Of a stretch of DNA of 64,000 nt, positions 32,789 to 40,943 are shown one piece after another; position 1 is the first letter of the stretch, and each line of letters opens with the position of its first letter. The notes under the pieces are model-generated. The model was not told the origin of the DNA, did not search any database, and worked only from the letters and a program-made list of their open reading frames with translations. The stretch spans positions 62,001 through 126,000 of the forward strand of contig CAVQHI010000002.1 of assembly GCA_963712305.1 (NCBI GenBank). Direction: 5' to 3'. The position numbers and the translations under genes were made by a program. This stretch comes from DATFNI01 sp963712305. Lineage in GTDB: Bacteria > Bacteroidota > Rhodothermia > Balneolales > DATFMH01.

Positions 32789-34507
32789 CTCGACAGAGCT
32801 GTTTAGAACCCGACACACTTTAGGATTTAAGCCAAACTCCGCTTTTCTGTTGTCATACACATAGTTGCGCCTGAGAATATATTCCATTCCTTCATGAAGG
32901 GGGGCGAGGCGCTGGAGCGTTGTTTCGAGGCGTTCCAACGTTTTGTTGCGTGCCTTCCTTACATAATCAGGACTGGTATGATCAGGCCAAAGAGTACGGT
33001 CAATTTCGTCAGTCAGTACAAATTCATTTGAGGTAAGCATATGGTTTGCAAGTAATATCAACAGCCTGTTCTCATGTTCTGGCAGATCGTTGAGGATGAA
33101 ATCCCCCTTGTAGTAAAATCTTACCGGCGGTTTTAAAAGTATGACCAGCCTGCCATCTGATAAAACGATTAAATCCTGATCATCAGCATCATTTTTTGAA
33201 CTGTTTAGATGGGTGGTCTCAGTAGATTCGATATCATGTTGTTTGATATCATCATCAGCCTGTTCTTCCCCATGATCTTTTTCCCTGATTTTTTGAACGA
33301 AAAAAACTAACCCTATGCCAATCAAACATCCGATCATTATATAGAAGACGTGATTTATTTCGCTGTTAGTCAGTACGGGTGCAGGTGACAGCAAATGATC
33401 GTTGTGAGTATTGACGTAATGGGAAAGATTATCCAGTTTTTTTAAAGCTATTTCGTAAATAACCGCCTGGAAGTGTTCCTGTGATGGCATATACTGCCAT
33501 AACACTAATAACAATGCCTGTTTCATCGGTGTCCAGATAATATTTGCACAATCGACACCTGTTGGTAATGCCTGGCTTTGTAATGGCAAAAAAGTTAGTT
33601 TTTTAGTTTGCGTGTCGAATACCATCAGCCTGAGCTCATTACGTTGTTCAAGATCGATTGTTGAAAAAAAAGCCAGATGATGCGATGGTATATAATTGTT
33701 ATACCAGTAATCAAGAGTAAAGAATCTGCTGGTATAGTTCTTTAATCTTGGACTCAGGTATCCGACGACATTCCATGATTTGCGTGAAAGTGATAGCTTC
33801 CATAGTGCATCTCGATTGTTTTGAGTCGGAGCAATCGAATACAAGTTGTTCTCCTCTGAATCAAAAATACCCATCGATCCGGTTTGTTTTCGGGGGGCTT
33901 TGTCAGGATCGGTGACATCGAGCAAAAACCATTCCTTACCCGAAGGATCATAATAAGTCACAATATTTTTGGCCGTGAACAAACCATACCCTCCAAAAGC
34001 ATAGATTCTCCCCGTTTCGGAATCGAACCAGCCAAGATGACCATACTGGTTTCTTTGATTAAATGAATGATCGAGTCTATGATAGGTCCCCGAATCACTT
34101 CGTGCTACAACCCGGCCAACTCCACGATCCCAAAAAAGCAGCCGATGATTTTTAGAATCATAAGCCATGTTATTGAGTTCATAATCTATCGGAAGGCTAT
34201 CCGGCTTTGTCCATCGATTTTGAGATATGGAATAGGTCCATAATTCATGATTGAGTTTCAGATATATCAGATTATGGACTCTGTCTATCGCAGTTCCGAT
34301 GTAGGAGTGGGCCAGAATATCGGACGGAACAGTAGGAGCCGTCCCTTTGGGATAGAGCTCTTTGAGCGAGAGTGACTCTCCCGAAGACTGTGCATAAACA
34401 TGAACAGTAACTAATCCAAGAAAAAGGAGAGTTAGCTGTAAATATCTAATTAAAAGTGAATAATATGAACGCCGTTCATGTTCCAAAACTTTTCTTACCA
34501 CAACCAA
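32783..34507 (-). CDS. Kelch-type sensor with one TM segment and C-terminal winged-helix domain
   Basis: 574 residues. An N-terminal signal/TM segment (about 24-40, ending VHVYAQ) is followed by a beta-propeller-like periplasmic region (about 60-370) with Kelch-like units (RIYAFGGYGLFTAKNIVTYY, then DPSGKEWFLLD). A single TM helix (about 387-406, FYIMIGCLIGIGLVFFVQKI) leads to an acidic linker and a C-terminal cytoplasmic domain (about 450-560) with the features of an OmpR/CadC-type winged helix (LLILLANHMLTSNEFVLTDE then IDRTLWPDHTSPDYVRKARN). It looks like a one-component membrane transcription factor with the DNA-binding domain at the C-terminus. The target may be the receptor gene downstream, an inference from position. 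Confidence 0.75.
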   Translation of the reverse strand: MVVVRKVLEHERRSYYSLLIRYLQLTLLFLGLVTVHVYAQSSGESLSLKELYPKGTAPTVPSDILAHSYIGTAIDRVHNLIYLKLNHELWTYSISQNRWTKPDSLPIDYELNNMAYDSKNHRLLFWDRGVGRVVARSDSGTYHRLDHSFNQRNQYGHLGWFDSETGRIYAFGGYGLFTAKNIVTYYDPSGKEWFLLDVTDPDKAPRKQTGSMGIFDSEENNLYSIAPTQNNRDALWKLSLSRKSWNVVGYLSPRLKNYTSRFFTLDYWYNNYIPSHHLAFFSTIDLEQRNELRLMVFDTQTKKLTFLPLQSQALPTGVDCANIIWTPMKQALLLVLWQYMPSQEHFQAVIYEIALKKLDNLSHYVNTHNDHLLSPAPVLTNSEINHVFYIMIGCLIGIGLVFFVQKIREKDHGEEQADDDIKQHDIESTETTHLNSSKNDADDQDLIVLSDGRLVILLKPPVRFYYKGDFILNDLPEHENRLLILLANHMLTSNEFVLTDEIDRTLWPDHTSPDYVRKARNKTLERLETTLQRLAPLHEGMEYILRRNYVYDNRKAEFGLNPKVCRVLNSSVEL

Positions 34508-34990
34508 TTAACTCACAACACCATTAGTAGAATCATAATCTTTTAACCTAACACACTAAAAATAGGATAATTGTTGAAATATCAAATTATAGGTTAGGCC
34601 ATATTAGGTTCGCAATTGGGACATAATCGGGACATGTTTTTATTGCTAGATGCTTTCTGTCTGAATAAATTACGCTGGAATAGTAGAGTACTAAATTACT
34701 TATCGAGAGAGGCGGCTTGAGCGCTTTTTATTATTCTTCTCTTAGTAAACGAACTTTACCCTCCTTATCTCTGCAATCGCCCATCGACCATTTTCGTTTT
34801 TTTTAAAAAAAGACCGTTATGCGGCAGCATTGAATTAATGTCGTTTTAGGAATCTAATCGGTATTGAGCAAATTTGTCGTGCCGTTAAAAAGAAAACGTT
34901 CTTACCGGCTGATTACTTAAATTCAGGGAACGTATCTATACGGTAATTGCCGAAACGGCTTGTGATCTTATCTTAATTAGGTGAATAACT
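34508..34990. other. 483-bp AT-rich divergent region
   Basis: No gene is supported. The region separates the minus-strand Kelch sensor and the plus-strand hydrolase and must contain both promoters. No strong palindromes or tandem repeats were seen. Confidence 0.5.
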
Positions 34991-36433
34991 ATGCAATTAA
35001 GAAGAGTTAGAAGCGGAGTCATTGAACTGACAATCATAATGTTAAGTACGTTGATGTTTCCATTGGCTGCTTTTTCACAGAAGACAGCTTCAGGAAAAAG
35101 CACATCTGCTCTTGGAAACTGGGAAGGTAAACTCTCGGTCTCGGGAATTAGTCTGCGTATTCGTTTCCATATAAAGAAGAATCGTGGTGGAGATCTGACC
35201 GCAACAATGGATAGTCCTGATCAAAACGCGAATGGTATTCCCGTTACCAAAGCGACACAAGATCAGGATAACATAAAACTTGATGTCCAGGCAATAAGGG
35301 GCTCATACGAAGGCACGATTCAACCCGGTACTGACAGTATTAGCGGGAAGTGGATGCAGGGGGGACAGACGGTTCAATTGAATCTGAAAAGAATAATTGG
35401 GCAAAGCGATCAAATAGATTTGATTCGTCCACAGGAGCCACAACCGTCTTATCCGTATCAGGTAGACTCGGTGATTTTTGAGAACAGTGTTGATCATGTA
35501 AAACTGGGCGGAACACTAACCTATCCATCGGGTAAGGGACCGTTCCCCGTGCTCGTAATGATCAGCGGATCAGGTGCGCAGGATCGTGACGAAAATTTCA
35601 TGGGACACAAACCTTTCCTTGTGATTGCCGATTATCTCACTATGCATGGTTATGCTGTATTGCGTTATGATGACAGGGGTGTTGGGGCTTCTGAGGGTAC
35701 GATGGAAGGAGCAACAACACTCGACCTTTCAAACGATGCTTTAGCTGCAGTTGATTATCTCTCAGGGAAGAAAATGATCGACAGCAGGCATATTGGTCTT
35801 ATTGGACATAGTGAAGGAGGCGTGCAGGCAATCCTTCTGGCAAAGAGAGATAAAAAAATTAAAGCGTTGGTTCTCTTGGCTACGCCATCGTTGCCGGGGC
35901 GGGATATCAGTGTAGAACAGATTGAAAACATTTCACGAGCACGGGGTGCTTCACAGGCGAGCATCGATAAGAATGTGGAAGTACAAAAGAGAATTCTGGT
36001 ACTCCGGGATGTGAAACTCGACAGTATGCAAATCATCTCAAGGGCTAAAGAGATATTGAGGCAGGAACTTCCACAACTTTCGGATTCACAACGATCCGAA
36101 ATGGCTGTTAATATTTTGGATCAGTTGATGAATCCATGGGCACGTTTTTACATGTCATATAATCCAAGGCCTGATTTGGCAAAGTTGAGAATTCCTGTTT
36201 TAGCCCTTTATGGATCAAAAGATCTGCAGGTGTCTGCAAAAACAAACGCTGCGGCGGCCCAAAAAGCACTGGCGCCTGATGATCAATCGAAGATAGAGAC
36301 CATCGAGGGACTGAATCATCTGTTCCAGGAAGCAAATACCGGGCTCCCCTCCGAGTACTCTCAAATACAGCAAACTTTCAGTCCCAAGGCTCTGGTCATC
36401 ATCGGAAAGTGGCTTGATGCGCATTTGAAATAA
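34991..36433 (+). CDS. Secreted alpha/beta hydrolase with N-terminal beta-barrel-like domain
   Basis: 480 residues. Signal peptide about 1-30 (MFPLAAFSQKT). An N-terminal domain (about 40-135; ALGNWEGKLSVSGISLRIRF then DLTATMDSPDQN) resembles the small lipocalin-like module fused to such hydrolases. The hydrolase domain (about 155-480) has the oxyanion-type MISGSGAQDRDE, the YDDRGVGASEG strand, nucleophile elbow IGLIGHSEGGVQA (Ser in GHSEG), acid LYGSKDLQVSA and base His EGLNHLFQEA. It is probably a periplasmic esterase or peptidase-like enzyme; the substrate is unknown. Confidence 0.88.
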   Translation: MQLRRVRSGVIELTIIMLSTLMFPLAAFSQKTASGKSTSALGNWEGKLSVSGISLRIRFHIKKNRGGDLTATMDSPDQNANGIPVTKATQDQDNIKLDVQAIRGSYEGTIQPGTDSISGKWMQGGQTVQLNLKRIIGQSDQIDLIRPQEPQPSYPYQVDSVIFENSVDHVKLGGTLTYPSGKGPFPVLVMISGSGAQDRDENFMGHKPFLVIADYLTMHGYAVLRYDDRGVGASEGTMEGATTLDLSNDALAAVDYLSGKKMIDSRHIGLIGHSEGGVQAILLAKRDKKIKALVLLATPSLPGRDISVEQIENISRARGASQASIDKNVEVQKRILVLRDVKLDSMQIISRAKEILRQELPQLSDSQRSEMAVNILDQLMNPWARFYMSYNPRPDLAKLRIPVLALYGSKDLQVSAKTNAAAAQKALAPDDQSKIETIEGLNHLFQEANTGLPSEYSQIQQTFSPKALVIIGKWLDAHLK

Positions 36434-36436
36434 TTC

Positions 36437-36622
36437 AGAGCGGCTACACGGACCGGCATAAACCGTTAATACGGTTTATGTGTAAACGGATTCTTCCTAA
36501 CACCCGGATTAATCCGGGTGTTATTAGTCAATGAATCTAAAACGAATCGTTTTTAACGATTTCTTCCAATGCTTATATCGGACTCGCGTTAAACTAAGAA
36601 CTGACCACCCTGTCAGGGTGGT
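36437..36622 (-). repeat. Dispersed palindrome-bearing intergenic repeat, inverted copy 1
   Basis: A roughly 150-bp block whose reverse complement matches the sequence at 48500-48655 along most of its length. It contains the palindromes AACCGTTAATACGGTTT, CACCCGGATTAATCCGGGTG and AATCGTTTTTAACGATT. It lies between convergent hydrolase genes, with an extra hairpin ACCACCCTG-T-CAGGGTGGT at 36604-36622. Confidence 0.8.
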
Positions 36623-36639
36623 GGGAAAGTATAAAAAAC

Positions 36640-37668
36640 TTAGTTTTCGAGAAAAGCACGCACTGCAGGGTTGACCGTATCCGCTTTACAGCCAGGGCCA
36701 AGGTGTCCGCAGTCGGTCTGCAGCTTCATTACTTTTGCATGAATTAAAGGTGCAAAATTTAGCGCAGGGTGCGGATTGACCATATGATCCCGCATCGACG
36801 CGACAATGAATACCTTCGCCTTAATAGTGTTGGCAGTGGCTTGAAGCGAGTCGTTAAGGGGTTTGTAAATATCCTGCGCCATCATCGCCCGGAGCTGGCT
36901 TGCCCAATCGTAGGGATTAAAACCGGATTCAAAACCAGTGTTCGACTTGTCTATGAAACTTTTAAAATCACTCGTCTTTGTATCATTGATTCGGAAGTCC
37001 GGTGTCGTCAGATTCATGGTATGAATTTCGTTGACGGTATTGCCGATTAATTTTGCAGGCGCCCCGGATTTTAGTCCTTCCTCAATGGCATCAAGTTCGG
37101 CTGTCCATAAAAGTTTGTCGTAGGAGGTAAGCCGCGGCGAGCCGACAATAGCAACTGCCTTATCCATGAAATCAGGGTATTGGGCTATCCAGGCGAAGGT
37201 CTGCATGCCTCCCATCGATATGCCCATAACGGCATGTATATGGTGGATGCCCAGAATGCTGATCAACAGTTTGTGTTCGGCATTGACCATATCCCTGATG
37301 GTAAACTCTGGGAATTTATTTTTGGGTTGTGCCGAACTGTTCGAAGGCGATGAAGAGACACCGTCTCCGAGAGCATCAACGGTAACGATGAAAAATTTGG
37401 ATGGATCGGCCAGTGCGTTAGTACCAACTGATCCCGCGAGATCTTTGGACTTCCCGCTGAACCAGGTAGGGAAGAGGATAACATTCGACTTGTCGGGTTT
37501 CAATGATCCGTATACACGGTATCCGATACGGCAGTTTTTAATCACCTTGCCCGATTCAAGGGTTAGGTTGCCAATCTCGCCATAAAGCTGTTCCGACTGG
37601 GCTTGAAGTGATAAGGGGATGAGAAGGGAAATAAATAGAAACAGGGAAAGTTTTCGCTGTAGCTTCAT
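36640..37668 (-). CDS. Secreted alpha/beta hydrolase, homoserine O-acetyltransferase (MetX)-like
   Basis: 342 residues from the ATG at 37668, which opens a signal peptide (MKLQRKLSLFLFISLLIPLS then LQAQ). MetX-type features: GYRVYGSLKPDKSNVILFPT, the nucleophile elbow VMGISMGGMQTFAW, DALGDGVSSSPSN, the acid region VASMRDHMVNP and base His in DCGHLGPGC. A signal peptide is unusual for true MetX, so this is more likely a periplasmic esterase of the same superfamily. An in-frame upstream extension (to 37785) is not hydrophobic and is not favoured. Confidence 0.8.
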   Translation of the reverse strand: MKLQRKLSLFLFISLLIPLSLQAQSEQLYGEIGNLTLESGKVIKNCRIGYRVYGSLKPDKSNVILFPTWFSGKSKDLAGSVGTNALADPSKFFIVTVDALGDGVSSSPSNSSAQPKNKFPEFTIRDMVNAEHKLLISILGIHHIHAVMGISMGGMQTFAWIAQYPDFMDKAVAIVGSPRLTSYDKLLWTAELDAIEEGLKSGAPAKLIGNTVNEIHTMNLTTPDFRINDTKTSDFKSFIDKSNTGFESGFNPYDWASQLRAMMAQDIYKPLNDSLQATANTIKAKVFIVASMRDHMVNPHPALNFAPLIHAKVMKLQTDCGHLGPGCKADTVNPAVRAFLEN

Positions 37669-37830
37669 GATTCTTTTTTGAGGGTCATAGATGAAGAACT
37701 GATAATGCGTTATAATAACCGATAGCAAGTTTAATCGCGAGGAAAAATGCCCGGTGATCAGTATCTGAGCACGCATATTTTTCACGCGGTCATGAAAACA
37801 AGTTTAACGAGACAATATTTGATCGAAGCA

Positions 37831-38385
37831 ATGTTATTGAAAGTGATTAGAAATAATTTACAGTTTTGTGTTTTAATGCTGGCCGTTCTGTTTGTATCTG
37901 GTTGCAGCAAGACCGGAAAGAATGGTAATGAGGTGTACCGTATCCTTCATAATAAACAAATAGTGAAGATTGATTCTATAGGCCCGGGATTGGCTAAATT
38001 TCAGATAAAGCCCGGTTCAAATACAGTCTTCTCCTACAATAAAATTTCATCTGATGTCAGCCAGGATACCATCATCAACCGGTCGGAAAGCATTATCTTC
38101 CAAATACCATCGGATATAGATCAATTTGATTATACCGGTGTTTTGATCGATTCAGCACATGCATTCTATATGTCGGGCACACCTGGATTAGTGCAATACC
38201 CGGCATCAGGCGGGGAGCTTAGGGGGCACAAAATGAGTGACAAAAAGTGGCAGATTGAACTATCTCTGACGATTAATACCGGTGATAAAACGATATCCCG
38301 TCATGTAAAGCACGATTTTTCGGTCTCGCCTTATGGCGAAGACAGCCTTCAAAACTTCAGCAGAAAACCACAAATAGAACAGTAA
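37831..38385 (+). CDS. Probable lipoprotein of unknown function
   Basis: 184 residues from ATG 37831. The lipobox is VLFVSGC after a hydrophobic stretch (about 10-24), so export by Lol/lipoprotein signal peptidase is expected. The rest (KIDSIGPGLAKFQIKPGSNT, FQIPSDIDQFDYTGVLIDSA, SGGELRGHKMSDKKWQIELS) is beta-rich with no recognised family. It begins 162 bp from the divergent MetX-like gene. The longer upstream frame (from 37747) antisense-overlaps the MetX-like leader and is not favoured. Confidence 0.7.
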   Translation: MLLKVIRNNLQFCVLMLAVLFVSGCSKTGKNGNEVYRILHNKQIVKIDSIGPGLAKFQIKPGSNTVFSYNKISSDVSQDTIINRSESIIFQIPSDIDQFDYTGVLIDSAHAFYMSGTPGLVQYPASGGELRGHKMSDKKWQIELSLTINTGDKTISRHVKHDFSVSPYGEDSLQNFSRKPQIEQ

Positions 38386-38409
38386 AATTCTTGCGCTGTC
38401 ATCTTCAAC

Positions 38410-38645
38410 TATTGTTAACCACAGAGTTTACAAAGTGGACACAGAGAAAAAAAACGGGAAAACTTTATGGATTCTTGAGACCTCTGTGGTTGAAAACCAG
38501 ACATGATCATATATCCAAGCTTCAAACATTGGGGAATCATTTTGTTGCCAAGAAGAGAAACCGCAGAGGAAACCGAGACTGCACAGAGGAAAAGAAAACT
38601 GGCAATCTATGCGAAACCCTGTGAACTCTGTAGTTGTTATTTCCA
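38410..38645. repeat. Intergenic CACAGAG-type repeat, copy 2
   Basis: AACCACAGAGTTTACAAAG at the left and GACCTCTGTGGTTG about 80 bp right are inverted, followed by ACCGCAGAGGAAACCGAG, GCACAGAGGAAAA and CCCTGTGAACTCTGTAG. It fills the 361-bp gap between the lipoprotein and YjbQ-like genes. Short open frames through it are not credible proteins. Confidence 0.6.
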
Positions 38646-38746
38646 AACGCAATCGTATTTGTGAGCTTACAACATATAGAAATCCACTGTCTTAACGTAA
38701 TCTGCTACTGGAACAACTTCGATTGAGTTTTGCGATGTAAAAAAGG

Positions 38747-39163
38747 TTATTCGCCGATTACAGTCACCATGATAGATCGTTGTCTGGGTTTGTTGTCGCA
38801 TTCGATATGCACGACTTGTTGCCAGGTGCCAAGGACCGGTTTTCCGTTTTGTACAGGTACCTGAAGTGATGGCCCCAGAGTTGTTGCCTGCAGGTGTGAA
38901 TGACCGTTGCCGTCGTGCCACGCCTGTTCGTGACCATATTCCTTACTTGGCGGAATAAGCCGGTTCAGCATCTCGGGCAAATCCTTTTTGAGTCCCGGTT
39001 CGAACTCGATCGTGCTGATGGAAGCTGTGCTTCCGATATTGAAAATTGTAGCTACCCCGGATTTGATTCCTGATTCCCGGATAACATCGGTTACATTGTC
39101 TGAAATATCATGTAAATGCCCGTTTCCGGTAGTATCAATCATTATCGTATCCTGATAGACCAT
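38747..39163 (-). CDS. YjbQ/UPF0047 family protein
   Basis: 138 residues from ATG 39163 (MVYQDTIMIDTTGNGHLHDI), preferred over the start 2 bp from the divergent gene because YjbQ proteins begin this way. Conserved parts: GVATIFNIGSTASISTIEFE, EYGHEQAWHDGNGHSHLQAT then TLGPSLQVPV, and GTWQQVVHIECDNKPRQRSI. The His/Asp-rich HDGNGHSH block is the family's likely active site. Members have thiamin-phosphate synthase-like activity in E. coli, but the cellular role is unclear. It is divergent from the dehydratase gene (38 bp). Confidence 0.88.
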   Translation of the reverse strand: MVYQDTIMIDTTGNGHLHDISDNVTDVIRESGIKSGVATIFNIGSTASISTIEFEPGLKKDLPEMLNRLIPPSKEYGHEQAWHDGNGHSHLQATTLGPSLQVPVQNGKPVLGTWQQVVHIECDNKPRQRSIMVTVIGE

Positions 39164-39201
39164 ATTGATCCTATTCGTATATTTATAACTGTTTCCCATA
39201 C

Positions 39202-40167
39202 ATGAACCTAAGCATGGCTATGAAGATTCCAAGTCTTAAGGATGTTCGTTCAGCATCAGATCGTATTGCTCCGTATATCCATCGTACACCCGTCTTAAGC
39301 AGTAAACTTGTCGATGAGTGGCTAGGTGCCAGCGTGTTCTTCAAATGTGAAAATTTTCAGCATGTTGGTGCCTTCAAAATGCGGGGCGCCAGCAATATGG
39401 TTTTTTCTCTGCCTGATGATGAGGCGCATAAAGGGGTTGCTACGCATTCATCAGGGAATCACGGGCAGGCCCTGGCTTTGGCCGCAAAGTTACGCGGCAT
39501 CCCGGCATGGATTGTGATGCCTGAAAATGCACCTGCCGTTAAACGCGAGGCGGTAAAAGGATACGGAGCGACGATACGTTACTGCAAACCAACGCTCCGG
39601 GCACGTGAGGATACGCTGGAAGAAGTTATCGCAGAAACAGGCGCGCATTTTGTGCCGCCTTATGATGATCCCCTGATCATTGCCGGACAGGGAACTGCTG
39701 CGCTTGAGTTCCTGGAGCAGCAGCCGGATATGGACATCATCATGGCGCCTGTAGGTGGAGGCGGGCTTATGTGTGGTACGGCAATCACAACGAAGAGCAT
39801 CAATACAAATATCACTGTTTTCGGTGCAGAACCGGCAGGTGCTGATGATGCCTGGCAATCGTATCATTCCGGAAAGCTTATTCCACAAACCAACCCAAAT
39901 ACGATTGCAGACGGGCTAAGAACCAGTTTGAGTAAACTGACTTTCGAAATTATCCGTACCCATCTGGATGATCTGTTCCGTGTAAGTGAGACGGGAATTG
40001 TGGAGGCCATGCGATTTATCTGGGAGCGCATGAAAATTATCATTGAGCCCTCATCTGCTGTTCCCGTTGCTGCAATGCGGGAACACCCCGAAATATTTCA
40101 TGGGAAAAAGATTGGAATCATTCTTTCAGGTGGAAATGTGGACCTGAATCATCTTCCCTGGCAGTAA
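39202..40167 (+). CDS. PLP-dependent serine/threonine dehydratase family (threonine dehydratase/serine racemase type)
   Basis: 321 residues, the short form without a regulatory domain. The PLP lysine is in NFQHVGAFKMRGASNMVFS; SSGNHGQALALAA and the PLP-phosphate loop APVGGGGLMCGTA are present, and the C-terminal EPSSAVPVAA and LSGGNVDLN complete the fold. The short length and lack of an ACT domain fit catabolic threonine dehydratase, serine racemase or L-serine dehydratase. Two in-frame ATGs lie at 39214 and 39220. It is possibly co-regulated with the divergent YjbQ-like gene. Confidence 0.88.
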   Translation: MNLSMAMKIPSLKDVRSASDRIAPYIHRTPVLSSKLVDEWLGASVFFKCENFQHVGAFKMRGASNMVFSLPDDEAHKGVATHSSGNHGQALALAAKLRGIPAWIVMPENAPAVKREAVKGYGATIRYCKPTLRAREDTLEEVIAETGAHFVPPYDDPLIIAGQGTAALEFLEQQPDMDIIMAPVGGGGLMCGTAITTKSINTNITVFGAEPAGADDAWQSYHSGKLIPQTNPNTIADGLRTSLSKLTFEIIRTHLDDLFRVSETGIVEAMRFIWERMKIIIEPSSAVPVAAMREHPEIFHGKKIGIILSGGNVDLNHLPWQ

Positions 40168-40213
40168 GTTTCTAAACGATTCGAATGATCGTGATGTCTG
40201 TCCTGTTTAACAG

Positions 40214-40459
40214 ATGAACTTTCCGGAACAAAACAGGTATGTCATGAGTAATAAATTGAAAACATTATCCAGGGTACAGTTGGAGCGTTTGATCTCAGAT
40301 ACAATCGGAGATTATGTCGATGGCGACGTAGACTGCAAGGTATCACGCATGAGTTACGAACATTTTAACGATGAGGATGAAATCGCCTTGAAGGATGATC
40401 GTTCCATTTCATTTGAGGTGCAATTACATTATATGGATCCTATCATCGAGAAGAGATAA
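40214..40459 (+). CDS. Small conserved-looking protein of unknown function
   Basis: 81 residues from ATG 40214, or 71 from ATG 40244 (MSNKLKTLSRVQLERLISDT), which has a better-looking start. Acidic and without a signal peptide; an alpha-helical front and a beta-strand end (SISFEVQLHYMDPIIEKR). No recognised domain. It lies 46 bp after the dehydratase gene on the same strand, convergent with the receiver gene. Confidence 0.55.
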   Translation: MNFPEQNRYVMSNKLKTLSRVQLERLISDTIGDYVDGDVDCKVSRMSYEHFNDEDEIALKDDRSISFEVQLHYMDPIIEKR

Positions 40460-40505
40460 GGAATCCCGAAATAACACTTCTGGATGAATTACTGGCAAAA
40501 GGGAT

Positions 40506-40934
40506 TCAAAAATAGGAGGGGAAGTGCTGCACAATCAGATCAGTGACTTTATTTTTGTTGAGGGGCTTGCTTTCGTACCCTGAAACCACGTCGATTTGTC
40601 GTGCTTTTTTTTCATCCTCGGGATTCATTGACGTGGTCAACATGACGATGACGGGATTCGTTTTCAGGTCATTACTCCACTTTCTGTACCTTTCCAAAAA
40701 ATCCCAACCATTTAGCCGGGGCATATTGATATCAAGGAAAATAAGTTCGGGTTTTGGAGTGGGGCCGTTCGCCACGAACCGGCCTTTTTGTTTCAGATAA
40801 TCCAGTGCCTCTTCAGCACTTTCGGTTACCTGAACATGGTTTGTACAGTCGGATTTCTCAATAATAATCCGATTAATAAAATTGGTAGGCTCGTCGTCAT
40901 CGATTAACAAGACACAATTGAGCTTTTTTTTCAT
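40506..40934 (-). CDS. Single-domain response regulator (receiver)
   Basis: 142 residues from ATG 40934. Receiver-domain residues are complete: acidic pocket Asp12/Asp13, phospho-acceptor Asp68 in LIFLDINMPRLNG, Thr100/Thr101 (MLTTSMN), and Lys123 in YESKPL. No output domain, so it acts by protein contact or phosphate relay (Rcp1/CheY-like). Its start lies 9 bp from the stop of the PAS histidine kinase, so they are co-transcribed partners. Confidence 0.9.
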   Translation of the reverse strand: MKKKLNCVLLIDDDEPTNFINRIIIEKSDCTNHVQVTESAEEALDYLKQKGRFVANGPTPKPELIFLDINMPRLNGWDFLERYRKWSNDLKTNPVIVMLTTSMNPEDEKKARQIDVVSGYESKPLNKNKVTDLIVQHFPSYF

Positions 40935-40943
40935 ACTCAACAA

